A program made the position numbers and the translations under genes. A stretch of 48,650 bases of DNA, from assembly GCA_902622875.1 (NCBI GenBank), contig CACNRW010000013.1, positions 1-48,650 of the forward strand, in the 5' to 3' direction. Each line of letters begins with the position of its first letter. Position 1 is the first letter of the stretch. Under the pieces are notes generated by a model. The model searched no databases. It had not been told where the DNA came from and was given only the letters and a program-made list of their open reading frames with translations. Shown here in pieces: positions 35,106 through 43,346 of the stretch. This stretch comes from an uncultured SAR116 cluster alpha proteobacterium (lineage in GTDB: Bacteria > Pseudomonadota > Alphaproteobacteria > Puniceispirillales > Marisalimonadaceae).

Positions 35106-36506
35106 TTAAACTTCCATTATTGATAAACTTTCTTTATCTTGCCTTAAACAAATTTGTAATCTTCTAAACAGTCCCTTCATTGCCTCTAATCTATAATGAC
35201 TTGAACCCCTTAAATCTGAGATTGGTTGGATAAATTTATCTAAATTTTCAGTTGCAAAATCTATTGCATCATCTAATTTTTTTTCAAGCATTGATTTACA
35301 TAATTTGTCAAGACTCTTTGGTGTTGCTGCCACGCCTCCTGCAGCCATTTGTATTTCTTTTATTATATTCTTTTGAGTTTGTATATTTATGGCAAGAGAA
35401 ATAGTTGATATATCCTGATCATATCGTTTAGAGAGCTTCCAGGAAAACATTTTATTTTTTTTGTTTGGATAAGGTATTTCAATAGATAAAATTATCTCAT
35501 CCTTTTTCAAAATATTTTTTCGGTAACCCTTAAAAAAGTTTTTTATGTTTGTTTTTTTAACACCATTTTTTCCAAACACATTTATATCAGAATTTAAAAC
35601 CATTAATAATGGGGCTAAATCTCCAATTGGACTTGACGTGCATAAATTTCCTCCAATTGTTCCTTGATTTCTAATTTGTGGTGATCCAAACCTTTGAAGA
35701 ATCTCTATTAATTCAGGCATTTTTGATCGAACTGAATCAAGAAAATTTTCAATTGTGACCGCTCCTCCAAGAACTATTTTTTCCTTAAATTTTTTGATGA
35801 AGTTCAACTCTTTAATGAAACTTAAACATATAATATTACTTTCTTTTTCGTTTATGATAGGTCTTTGAAGATTTAAATCTGTACCCCCTGCAATAAATTG
35901 AAAACTCTTTACTTCTAAATAATCTTTGAGCTCTTTTAAATTATTTGGCTTTAAATAAGTAATGTTTCCGAAACGAACTTTTTTTTCTTTATTAATAATT
36001 TCAATTTTTTTTAATTTTGTTTTTCTATTTGATACAGATTTAATTGCCTTTATTATTGGAGAGTAACCAGTGCATCTACATAAATTTCCTGAAATTGCAT
36101 CATTTATAGTATCATTATTAACTACTTTACCAGAATTTATTAAACTAACACCTGATATAATAAATCCTGGAGTACAATATCCACATTGAGAAGCATACTC
36201 ATTTGAAAAAGCCATTTGCAATGGATGAGGATTTTTATCACAACCTAAACCTTCTATGGTTGTAATGTTACTACCTATTACTTGACCTAATCTTACTAAG
36301 CACGAGTTTATGGGTTTTGAATCCTCTTTATTTTTTTTATTTATTATAACTGAACATGCCCCACAATCTCCTTCAGCACAACCTTCTTTTGTTCCAGTTA
36401 TTTTATGATAATTTCTCAACCAATCTAATAGAGTAATATCGTGATAGACATTTGTAACCTCTACTTTTTTATTATTTATATAGATAATATTTTTTGAATC
36501 AGTCAA
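35106..36506 (-). CDS. xdhA: xanthine dehydrogenase Fe-S/FAD subunit
   Basis: This 466-residue protein is the small XDH subunit with two 2Fe-2S clusters and FAD. The plant-type ferredoxin cluster Cys are in CAEGDCGACSV and the following Cys of NSCLVRLG. The second cluster is in QCGYCTPGFIISG and GNLCRCTGYSPI. The FAD domain from about 175 has IAGGTDLNLQ, GGAVTIENFLDS and QIRNQGTIGGNLCTSSPIGDLAP, followed by the CO-dehydrogenase C-terminal domain. The start is TTG with GAGGT about eight bases before it; the nearby ATG is out of frame and hits a stop. It is 79 bases after the ABC ATPase gene and precedes xdhB by two bases. Confidence 0.92.
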   Translation of the reverse strand: MTDSKNIIYINNKKVEVTNVYHDITLLDWLRNYHKITGTKEGCAEGDCGACSVIINKKNKEDSKPINSCLVRLGQVIGSNITTIEGLGCDKNPHPLQMAFSNEYASQCGYCTPGFIISGVSLINSGKVVNNDTINDAISGNLCRCTGYSPIIKAIKSVSNRKTKLKKIEIINKEKKVRFGNITYLKPNNLKELKDYLEVKSFQFIAGGTDLNLQRPIINEKESNIICLSFIKELNFIKKFKEKIVLGGAVTIENFLDSVRSKMPELIEILQRFGSPQIRNQGTIGGNLCTSSPIGDLAPLLMVLNSDINVFGKNGVKKTNIKNFFKGYRKNILKKDEIILSIEIPYPNKKNKMFSWKLSKRYDQDISTISLAINIQTQKNIIKEIQMAAGGVAATPKSLDKLCKSMLEKKLDDAIDFATENLDKFIQPISDLRGSSHYRLEAMKGLFRRLQICLRQDKESLSIMEV

Positions 36507-36585
36507 AGACCATTACCTCAGATGAATTAATTATTTTAAGATTATAACTTCTAATTTTTAAAAAAATCAATAAAGATAAATAATA

Positions 36586-37584
36586 TTAAACCAATGAATT
36601 TTCTTTTGTTTTATCCCAACTTAAAAAAATTTCATCGTCAATATCAAATTTATTTTTTAAAAAAATCTCATCACCTATGGATACACTTAATCGTCCAAAA
36701 TCTTTAGTTAAACCTGTAACTTTGACAATTTGACCTTGATATTCAATTTCACTCACAGTCATTGGATATGAATCTTTTGATTTTATATTATTGATTATTC
36801 GTATGTGGTCCATTCTGATTGAATAAGATTTGTTATTTTTTGAAATTACGTTGTGACCTCCAACAAAATTTGCAATAAACTCGTTTTTGGGCTTATTAAA
36901 AACTTCATAAGGGTCACCAACTTGTTCAATTTTTCCATTATTCATTACAACAATCATGTCAGCTAAAGCCATTGCTTCATCTTGTGAATGAGTTACATGA
37001 ATGAATGATATACCAAGCTTTTTTTGTAATGTTTTTAATTCACTTCTCATTTTTATTCTTAAGAAAGGGTCTAAGGCTGATAAAGGTTCATCTAAAAGCA
37101 ATATAGAAGGATTTGTAATCAAGGCTCTCGCAAGTGCTACTCGTTGTTGTTGACCACCTGAAAGCTGGTTAGGATATCGATCAGAGTAATCTTCCATTTG
37201 AACTAATTTTAACATTTCTAGAGATTTCTCATATCTTATATTTTTTTTTATGCCACGCATCTTTAAAGCAAACGCAACATTATCTAGACATGATAAATGT
37301 GGAAAAAGAGCATAATTTTGAAACATCATTGCGGTTCCACGTTTTGCTGGGGGCAAATCATTTATGATATTTGAACCTAAAAGAATGTCACCTCCTGAAA
37401 TTTCTTCGTGTCCAGCTATCATTCTTAGAGTTGAGGTTTTACCACAACCTGAAGGACCCAGAAAACAACAATATGTTCCTGCTGGTATTTTAAGATTTAT
37501 ACTATCAACAGCAATGGTTTCACCGTATTTTTTTGTTAGAATCGCAAATTCGAGATTTTCCGGATTATTCAATTTATTTACCAA
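36586..37584 (-). CDS. ABC transporter ATP-binding subunit, PotA-like
   Basis: This 332-residue ATPase belongs to the spermidine/putrescine/iron (PotA/FbpC) branch. It has Walker A GPSGCGKTS (near 43), the Q-loop MMFQNYALFPHL, the signature LSGGQQQRVALARAL (near 141), Walker B SILLLDEPLSALD and the switch HVTHSQDEAMALAD. A C-terminal TOBE-like domain spans about 240-332. The start is a TTG with a weak ribosome-binding site and no ATG nearby, so its first few residues are uncertain. It should power the binding protein and permeases encoded divergently at 37756-40848, since those lack an ATPase of their own. It is transcribed toward xdhA, 79 bases away, which may tie its expression to purine oxidation. 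Confidence 0.88.
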   Translation of the reverse strand: MVNKLNNPENLEFAILTKKYGETIAVDSINLKIPAGTYCCFLGPSGCGKTSTLRMIAGHEEISGGDILLGSNIINDLPPAKRGTAMMFQNYALFPHLSCLDNVAFALKMRGIKKNIRYEKSLEMLKLVQMEDYSDRYPNQLSGGQQQRVALARALITNPSILLLDEPLSALDPFLRIKMRSELKTLQKKLGISFIHVTHSQDEAMALADMIVVMNNGKIEQVGDPYEVFNKPKNEFIANFVGGHNVISKNNKSYSIRMDHIRIINNIKSKDSYPMTVSEIEYQGQIVKVTGLTKDFGRLSVSIGDEIFLKNKFDIDDEIFLSWDKTKENSLV

Positions 37585-37755
37585 ATTTATACTTTCGAGT
37601 AAGTTTATAGATTAAAATTGTCTAGACTTTAATCAATTTTGAAAAAAAATGGTGCATTGCTTAAAATGTATGCAGCATATATTTCCACACTACAAGATAT
37701 TTATTATAATTAAACAGATTATACAACTTTAACATTAACATTTTTGGAGGTTAAT
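37585..37755. promoter_or_regulatory. divergent control region of the ABC importer
   Basis: This 171-base gap separates the divergent ATPase and binding-protein genes. It holds a perfect 8-bp palindrome GTCTAGAC (37620-37627) with partly symmetric ATTAAA/TTTAAT flanks, a TGCAT-N12-ATGCA inverted repeat (37653-37674), and a TATAAT -10 candidate (37705-37710) 45 bases before the binding-protein start. GGAGG (37746-37750) is its ribosome-binding site. GTCTAGAC-type centres are known in GntR-family operators, but no such regulator is visible here. Confidence 0.45.
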
Positions 37756-39027
37756 ATGAAAAAAAGTTTAACTAGGCGTAATATGCTTAAAACTTCAACT
37801 GCAGCGATAGGTGCAGTTGCAGGCGCGGGATTGCTAAAAGGTTTTCCAGCAATACATGCCGCAGACGCTCCAGTAATCAGATACCTTGGAACAGCTGTGA
37901 ACATGGGTGATGCAGTTCAAAAAAAATTATTTGATGACACTGGAATTAAAGTCAAATTCATTGTTAAGACAACTGACGAAGTTGTAAAAACGATTTTCAC
38001 GCAACCAAACAGTTTTGATATCGTTGACTCTGAGTATTTTAGTATGCCTAAGTTGGTACCATCTGGAAACTTACTAGGTATGGATACCAAAAGAATAAAA
38101 GAATGGGACAATGTAACTTCTGCATTTACTAAAGGTGAGGTTGCAGGAAAGAAAATAGGAGATCAAGGAACAGCACCTAAAAAAGTGATGTATCTTAAGG
38201 GTTCACAATCTAAGGAATTTGCCTCTGAGCCAACGCAATACGTAACATTGATTCCTACTGTTTACAACGCAGATACTTTAGGTATAAGACCTGATCTTAT
38301 TAAAAGACCAATTAGTACTTGGGCGGAATTGTTAAATCCAGAATTCAAAGGAAAAGCTTCAATTTTAAATATACCATCAATTGGTATAATGGACGCTGCT
38401 ATGGTTGTGGAAGCTATGGGTGAGTATAAATATCCAGATAAAGGTAACATGACCAAAGAAGAAATTGATTTAACAATGAAAATTTTTACAGAAGCTAAGA
38501 AAGCGGGTCAGTTTAGAGCTTTCTGGAGTGATTTTAACGAAAGTGTAAATCTAATGGCATCTGGTGAAGTTGTAATACAGTCAATGTGGTCACCAGCGAT
38601 TACTGCAGTCAGAACTAAGGGTATTCCATGTGTCTATCAGCCGCTTAAAGAAGGTTATAGAGCTTGGGCAGCAGGTTTTGGTTTACCATCTACTACTAAA
38701 GGAAGACAAGCTGATATTTGCTACGAGTTTATAAATTGGTATTTATCTGGTTGGGTAGGTGCTTATTTAAATCGTCAAGGTTACTATTCAGCTGTTATTC
38801 CAACAGCAAAGAAGTACATGGAGGCTTATGAGTGGGATTATTGGATGATGGGTAAACCTGCTACTGCTGATATTATGAGTCCAGAAGGCAAAAAATTAGC
38901 TTCTAAAGGAGAAATCAGAGATGGTGGATCATATGAGGCAAGAATGGGCGGTGTCGCATGCTGGAATGCTACCATGGATGAGAACAAATACATGGTTAGA
39001 AAGTGGAATGAAATGATTGCGTCCTAA
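37756..39027 (+). CDS. Tat-exported ABC substrate-binding protein, PotD/opine-type
   Basis: This 423-residue extracellular solute-binding protein has a twin-arginine signal: LTRRNMLK at residues 5-12, a hydrophobic stretch AAIGAVAGAGLLKG, and cleavage after IHA near 33. The mature part is a two-lobed binding protein of the spermidine/putrescine type (DIVDSEYFSMPKLV, LIPTVYNADTLGI, TWAELLNPEFKGKASI, NLMASGEVVIQSMWSP). I start at the ATG at 37756 because GGAGG lies five bases before it and the Tat motif follows. The ligand cannot be read off, but the operon adds a hydantoin racemase and upp downstream and purine genes on the divergent side, so a ureide, hydantoin or nucleobase-derived solute is more plausible than a polyamine. 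A hairpin follows the gene. Confidence 0.87.
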   Translation: MKKSLTRRNMLKTSTAAIGAVAGAGLLKGFPAIHAADAPVIRYLGTAVNMGDAVQKKLFDDTGIKVKFIVKTTDEVVKTIFTQPNSFDIVDSEYFSMPKLVPSGNLLGMDTKRIKEWDNVTSAFTKGEVAGKKIGDQGTAPKKVMYLKGSQSKEFASEPTQYVTLIPTVYNADTLGIRPDLIKRPISTWAELLNPEFKGKASILNIPSIGIMDAAMVVEAMGEYKYPDKGNMTKEEIDLTMKIFTEAKKAGQFRAFWSDFNESVNLMASGEVVIQSMWSPAITAVRTKGIPCVYQPLKEGYRAWAAGFGLPSTTKGRQADICYEFINWYLSGWVGAYLNRQGYYSAVIPTAKKYMEAYEWDYWMMGKPATADIMSPEGKKLASKGEIRDGGSYEARMGGVACWNATMDENKYMVRKWNEMIAS

Positions 39028-39039
39028 AAAATATTTCAA

Positions 39040-39065
39040 AATAGGGTAACTAATGTTACCCTATT
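39040..39065 (+). terminator. hairpin between binding-protein and permease genes
   Basis: A perfect 11-bp stem (AATAGGGTAAC / GTTACCCTATT) with a 4-base loop lies 12 bases after the binding-protein stop and is followed by CTTTT and an AT-rich stretch. It sits between the binding protein and the first permease. Such hairpins usually act as partial terminators or as 3' stabilisers, letting the binding protein be made in excess over the membrane parts. Confidence 0.75.
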
Positions 39066-39092
39066 CTTTTAAAATTTTAATTGAATATAAAT

Positions 39093-39977
39093 ATGATTAA
39101 ATTCTGGAAGATTAAGCCATCAGTCGGTTTATTATCAATACCATATAGTTTTGTATTTATATTTTTTTTCTTTATTCCATTAGTATTAACGCTCATTATC
39201 AGTTTTTGGGATTATAATGAATACTCAATAATACCTGATTTTATTCTTGAAAATTACATATATATTTTTAAAGATTGCTTTAACTATGAAAAAGATATGT
39301 GTGTTACTTTTAAAACGTATTTATCAACTTTTATTTTTTGTTTTATAACTTGGTTTTTTACATTAATCATTGGATTTTTTGTAGCTTATTTCCTTGCTTT
39401 TTACGTAAATTCAATTACTTGGCAGATTGTATTATTTTTGCTTTGTACAATTCCATTTTGGACTTCAAATGTCATTAGAATGATATCATGGATACCTCTT
39501 CTAGGAAGGAATGGTCTTGTAAATGATTTTTTACTTTATATAGGTCTAACTGATACACCCCAAGAATGGCTTTTGTATTCCGGCTTTTCTATTGTTTTAG
39601 CTTTTGTGCATTTATACACACTGTTTATGATAGTTCCGATTTTTAATTCTATGATGAGAATTGATAAATCAATCATTGAAGCTGCTTATGATAACGGAGC
39701 GAATGGACTTCAAATATTGTGGAATGTCATTATACCATTATGCAAACCTGGAATTGTAATTGGATCTATTTTTGTCATTACTGTCGTTATGGGCGATTTT
39801 ATTACCATCGGGATTATGGGCGGGCAACAAATTCCATCAATTGGTAAAATTATCTACGTTGAAATGAGTTATCTTCAATTACCCGCTGCTGCAGCAAATG
39901 CTGTGATACTATTGGCATTAACTCTTTTGATTATATGGATAATGACTAAAATGATAGATATTCGAAAAGAGCTTTAA
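39093..39977 (+). CDS. ABC transporter permease (PotB-like)
   Basis: This roughly 294-residue permease has six hydrophobic helices and the binding-protein-dependent transport EAA loop near residue 200 (EAAYDNGANGLQILWNVIIPLCKPGI), which docks on the ATPase. Its N-terminal half has an FFFIPLVLTLIISFWDY helix and an unusually long first loop with two Cys. I prefer the ATG at 39093; an in-frame TTG 12 bases upstream is also possible. It follows the SBP hairpin and is one base before the second permease, so the two permeases are translated together. The pattern matches PotB/PotH-type permeases. Confidence 0.87.
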   Translation: MIKFWKIKPSVGLLSIPYSFVFIFFFFIPLVLTLIISFWDYNEYSIIPDFILENYIYIFKDCFNYEKDMCVTFKTYLSTFIFCFITWFFTLIIGFFVAYFLAFYVNSITWQIVLFLLCTIPFWTSNVIRMISWIPLLGRNGLVNDFLLYIGLTDTPQEWLLYSGFSIVLAFVHLYTLFMIVPIFNSMMRIDKSIIEAAYDNGANGLQILWNVIIPLCKPGIVIGSIFVITVVMGDFITIGIMGGQQIPSIGKIIYVEMSYLQLPAAAANAVILLALTLLIIWIMTKMIDIRKEL

Positions 39978-39978
39978 A

Positions 39979-40848
39979 ATGTTAAATAAAAAAAATAAAA
40001 CTTATTATATATGCGTTTTCTTTTTTTGTTTATTTGTATTATTTCTATATGGCCCAACATTTACGATTGTTCTTTTAAGTTTTCAGGGGCCTGATGGAGG
40101 GTTAACTTTCCCTCTTAATGGCGTTTCAATATATTGGTTCGAGGAATTATGGCGAGGCGGTTCTGTTGTAGATATTGGATCAGCTTTTAAACGATCTATA
40201 ATCTTGGGTTTAATAGTTATGGTCTTAACAGTTCTTTTATCTGTAAGTGCAGGTCTTGCATTTAGAAAAAAATTTTGGGGCTCCGATATGCTTTTCTTTG
40301 CAACAGTAGCAAGCTTAATTGTACCATCGATAGTATTGTCACTTGGGGTTGCTCTTCAATTTAGGTTACTTGATGATTTCACTAAATGGCTTGGATCCAC
40401 TTTTAATATAAATTATATTAATGAATTTTTTCAAACTTCTTTAGGAATGTTTACAAGTGGATTAGGAGCACAATTGACATGGACGCTTCCTTTTGGATTA
40501 CTAATTATGTTTGCGGTTTTTAACAGATTTGACAAATCTTACGAAGAAGCAGCTAGAGACCTTGGAGCAAGCCCTTGGAAAACTTTTAAAGAAATTGTTT
40601 TTCCGCTAATTGCTCCTAGCATAATTGGAATTGCTTTGTTTGGATTTACATTGTCATATGATGAGTTAGCAAGATCATCTCAAGTTATGGGAGCTGGAAA
40701 TACACTTCCATTAGAGTTGAAAGGTTTGACTACAACAGTCACAACTCCTGTTATATATGCATTAGGTACTGTAACTACCTTTGTCTCATTTAGTGTAATT
40801 GGTATTTCAATAGTATGTTACATTTGGCTTAAAAGAAATAAAGGATAA
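39979..40848 (+). CDS. ABC transporter permease (PotC-like)
   Basis: This 289-residue second permease has about six helices, typical of PotC/PotI. After an N-terminal helix (FFFCLFVLFLYGPTFTIVLLSF), the FKRSIILGLIVMVLTVLLSVSAGLAF region and the EAA motif EEAARDLGASPWKTFKEIVFPLIAPSI near 196-222 are diagnostic. It pairs with the preceding permease (gap of one base) to form the membrane channel. The hydantoin racemase gene starts five bases after it. Confidence 0.88.
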   Translation: MLNKKNKTYYICVFFFCLFVLFLYGPTFTIVLLSFQGPDGGLTFPLNGVSIYWFEELWRGGSVVDIGSAFKRSIILGLIVMVLTVLLSVSAGLAFRKKFWGSDMLFFATVASLIVPSIVLSLGVALQFRLLDDFTKWLGSTFNINYINEFFQTSLGMFTSGLGAQLTWTLPFGLLIMFAVFNRFDKSYEEAARDLGASPWKTFKEIVFPLIAPSIIGIALFGFTLSYDELARSSQVMGAGNTLPLELKGLTTTVTTPVIYALGTVTTFVSFSVIGISIVCYIWLKRNKG

Positions 40849-40853
40849 TTATT

Positions 40854-41591
40854 TTGAAAAGAAAAATTTGTATAATTAATCCTAATACTACTAAAGCAAT
40901 GACGCATAAAATAGATTTAACTGCAAAGAACTTTGCAAATGTAGATACTGAAATTATTTCAGTTGAACCAAATATTGGTCCTGAGAGCATTGAAGGTTAT
41001 TATGACGAAGCTTTTTGTATTCCTGGATTAATCGAAGAAATCAATAATAATATAAATGCTGATGGTTATATAATTGCGTGTTTTGACGACACAGGTCTAG
41101 ATGCAGTAAGATCAATTACCGACAAACCCGTAATTGGAATTGGAGAAGCAGCTTATCATGTGGCTAGTATTGTATCTGGAAACTTCTCAGTTATAACCAC
41201 ATTGTCAAGATCGATAAACCCCTTAAAGCATAATCTAAAAAAATATGGACTATTTGAAAAATGCGTTAGTATATCAGCTATTGAAGTACCTGTATTAGAT
41301 CTAGAAGAAATTTCTAATGATAATCTTGATAAACTAAATAAGGGCATAGAAAAAACTATTTTAGAAGATAATTCTGAAGCTATTATTCTTGGATGTGCAG
41401 GAATGTCTAACTTAGCAAAAGACCTTGAGCTAAATCACGGTCTGCCAGTAATAGAAGGAGTTTCTTCAGCAGTTGTGTTAATTGAAGGTTTGATTAATCT
41501 TCAAATTAAAACAAGTAAAATTGGTTCTTATGCTTTGCCAAGAGAAAAGCAATATACAGGTTTTTTGAGTAAATTTAGACCACAAAGATAA
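40854..41591 (+). CDS. hydantoin racemase-type enzyme with intact catalytic cysteines
   Basis: This 245-residue protein matches cofactor-independent hydantoin/allantoin racemases of the Asp/Glu racemase superfamily. Both catalytic Cys are present at the usual positions: Cys76 (IIACFDDTGLDA) and Cys181 (IILGCAGMSNLA), along with the PVIGIGEA block and EVPVLD. It would interconvert the enantiomers of 5-substituted hydantoins, or of allantoin, by deprotonation and reprotonation. It is the only one of the three racemase-like genes in the window that keeps both residues. It begins with TTG, with AGGA eight bases upstream. It is embedded between the ABC permeases (five bases) and upp (four bases), which suggests that the importer brings in a racemisable cyclic ureide. 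Confidence 0.85.
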   Translation: MKRKICIINPNTTKAMTHKIDLTAKNFANVDTEIISVEPNIGPESIEGYYDEAFCIPGLIEEINNNINADGYIIACFDDTGLDAVRSITDKPVIGIGEAAYHVASIVSGNFSVITTLSRSINPLKHNLKKYGLFEKCVSISAIEVPVLDLEEISNDNLDKLNKGIEKTILEDNSEAIILGCAGMSNLAKDLELNHGLPVIEGVSSAVVLIEGLINLQIKTSKIGSYALPREKQYTGFLSKFRPQR

Positions 41592-41595
41592 AATT

Positions 41596-42219
41596 ATGAC
41601 AGTTAAAGTGCTAAATCACCCGTTAATAAATGTACTTATGACAAACCTACGTTCTCAAGAGACAGATAGTTTTGAATTTAGATATACAGCCAAAAAAATT
41701 TCTTCATTAATGTCTTTTGAAATATTTAAAGATCTTAAGGTTAAAAGAAAAAAGATAGATACTCCACTTGAAAGTTTCTTAGGTGTCGAAAATCAAGATC
41801 CAAAACCGTGTGTTATATCAATTCTTAGAGCGGGTTTGATAATTTCTGAGGGTATTACCGACATTTTCAAAGATGTATCAATTGGACATATAGGTATGTA
41901 TAGGGATGAAAAGACGCTTAGCCCCGTAAATTATTTAATAAAACTTCCTTCAAACCTGCAAAATAGACAATGTTTTCTTTGTGATCCAATGCTCGCAACG
42001 GGGGGAAGTGCAATATCTTCCCTAGAAACCCTAAAACAAAATAAAGCGTCTGACATAACTTTAGTTTGCTTACTCGCATCTGAAGAAGGTATAAAAAAAG
42101 TTAAAGAAAAATTTTCAGATGTACCTATAATATGTGCCCAAAAAGACGATCATCTCAATGAAAAAGGGTTTATAGTTCCAGGTCTTGGAGATGCTGGAGA
42201 CAGAATTTTTGATACATAA
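41596..42219 (+). CDS. upp: uracil phosphoribosyltransferase
   Basis: This 207-residue protein matches Upp, which makes UMP from uracil and PRPP. Landmarks are the N-terminal HPLINVLMTNLRSQETDSFEFR, VISILRAGLIISEG, the GMYRDE segment, the PRPP-binding CDPMLATGGSAI loop near residue 130, and the uracil-binding C-terminal IVPGLGDAGDRIFDT. The length is normal. It follows the hydantoin racemase by four bases, so uracil salvage is wired into the ABC-importer operon. Its stop is two bases from the convergent Ldh-family gene. Confidence 0.93.
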   Translation: MTVKVLNHPLINVLMTNLRSQETDSFEFRYTAKKISSLMSFEIFKDLKVKRKKIDTPLESFLGVENQDPKPCVISILRAGLIISEGITDIFKDVSIGHIGMYRDEKTLSPVNYLIKLPSNLQNRQCFLCDPMLATGGSAISSLETLKQNKASDITLVCLLASEEGIKKVKEKFSDVPIICAQKDDHLNEKGFIVPGLGDAGDRIFDT

Positions 42220-42221
42220 TA

Positions 42222-43346
42222 TTAATTTATAGCTTCTTGAAATCTCTGTAGGTTCGGAACATTTAATTTTTCAGCAGTTTGCCTGATATTTTCCCAAACC
42301 AAAGGGGCAACAGGTAAACCATTTTTCATTCTATCTTCATTTGTTAATATTTCTTTGTCACCAGGTATCATTACTTTTTCGTTTTGATTTGCAGGTGGAG
42401 ATGCCCTAACAAAATCTGCATAAGATTTAACTTCTTTTGTAAAACAATCTAAATCAACCATCTTTTCTACAGATATATAAATTGATAGCATTCCATTTTG
42501 AACATTTTGTTTATCTTTATGAATGCCACCATTAACGCCTGAGCCAGTTAAGGCTCCTCCCAAAATTTCCATCATAAAATTAATGCCTGAACCTTTGTGT
42601 AGTCCAAAAGCCGTTATTGCTCCAGTACCATTATTAGGATCAGGAACTTCTTTATCTGATATTTTGCCATACATTACTTCTGGATTAATCGTCAGATTGC
42701 CTGCATGGTCTATTAGAGCACCGTGAGGTAATATTTTTCCACCTTTTTGAGCGACCATCACTTTTCCTTCTGCGACTGTAGAGGTGGCCATATCTAAAAT
42801 TATGTGATTATTGTCGGTATTAGGCACACCAATAGCTAAAGGTGAAGTACTACCCCTTCTATCAGTTCCTCCAAAGGGAGCAACAAGCAAACTTCCCCTA
42901 ACATTTACAAAATGAAAAGAGACTAATCCTGCATCAGCTGCTCTTTCTGCCCAATCTCCAATACGACCAAGATGACCTGAATTTCTTAAACCTACTACAG
43001 AAATTCCATGCTCATGAGCACGAGAAATACCCTCATCTACTGCATATTCACCAGCTACTTGACCAAAACCTTGTTTAGCATCTAAACAAGCCATAGCTCC
43101 TGCATCAACAATAAGTTCTGGTTTTAAATTTGGAAAAACCCAACCTTTTTCAATCCATTCTACGTATCTAGGAACTCTTGCAATACCATGACTGTCATGA
43201 CCCTTAAGATTTGACCCACTTAACCTCTCAGCAATTGTTTTAGCCTCATAAATACTACATGACTTGGCTTGAAATATTTCTGTTATAAGCTCAATCGCAT
43301 AGCTTACTTTTATACGAATCTCTGAATTTTTACTTTTCACCAACAA
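42222..43346 (-). CDS. Ldh-family NAD(P)-dependent 2-hydroxyacid dehydrogenase
   Basis: This 374-residue enzyme belongs to the malate/L-lactate/ureidoglycolate dehydrogenase (Ldh_2) family. It has GHDSHGIARVPRYVEWI (near 53) with the catalytic His, LRNSGHLGRIGDWAERAADAG with the second His, VNVRGSLLVAPFGGTDRRGSTSPLAIGVP in the nucleotide site, and HKGSGINFMMEILGG. The start is ambiguous: TTG-TTG-GTG lies in a row behind a strong GGGGGAG site (spacings 4, 7 and 10), so residue 1, 2 or 3 could be first. The substrate is unknown. It lies beside AbrB, DHDPS-type and PrpF genes, hinting at a 2-hydroxy-dicarboxylate. A paralog of lower similarity is at 6711-7739. Confidence 0.83.
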   Translation of the reverse strand: MLVKSKNSEIRIKVSYAIELITEIFQAKSCSIYEAKTIAERLSGSNLKGHDSHGIARVPRYVEWIEKGWVFPNLKPELIVDAGAMACLDAKQGFGQVAGEYAVDEGISRAHEHGISVVGLRNSGHLGRIGDWAERAADAGLVSFHFVNVRGSLLVAPFGGTDRRGSTSPLAIGVPNTDNNHIILDMATSTVAEGKVMVAQKGGKILPHGALIDHAGNLTINPEVMYGKISDKEVPDPNNGTGAITAFGLHKGSGINFMMEILGGALTGSGVNGGIHKDKQNVQNGMLSIYISVEKMVDLDCFTKEVKSYADFVRASPPANQNEKVMIPGDKEILTNEDRMKNGLPVAPLVWENIRQTAEKLNVPNLQRFQEAIN

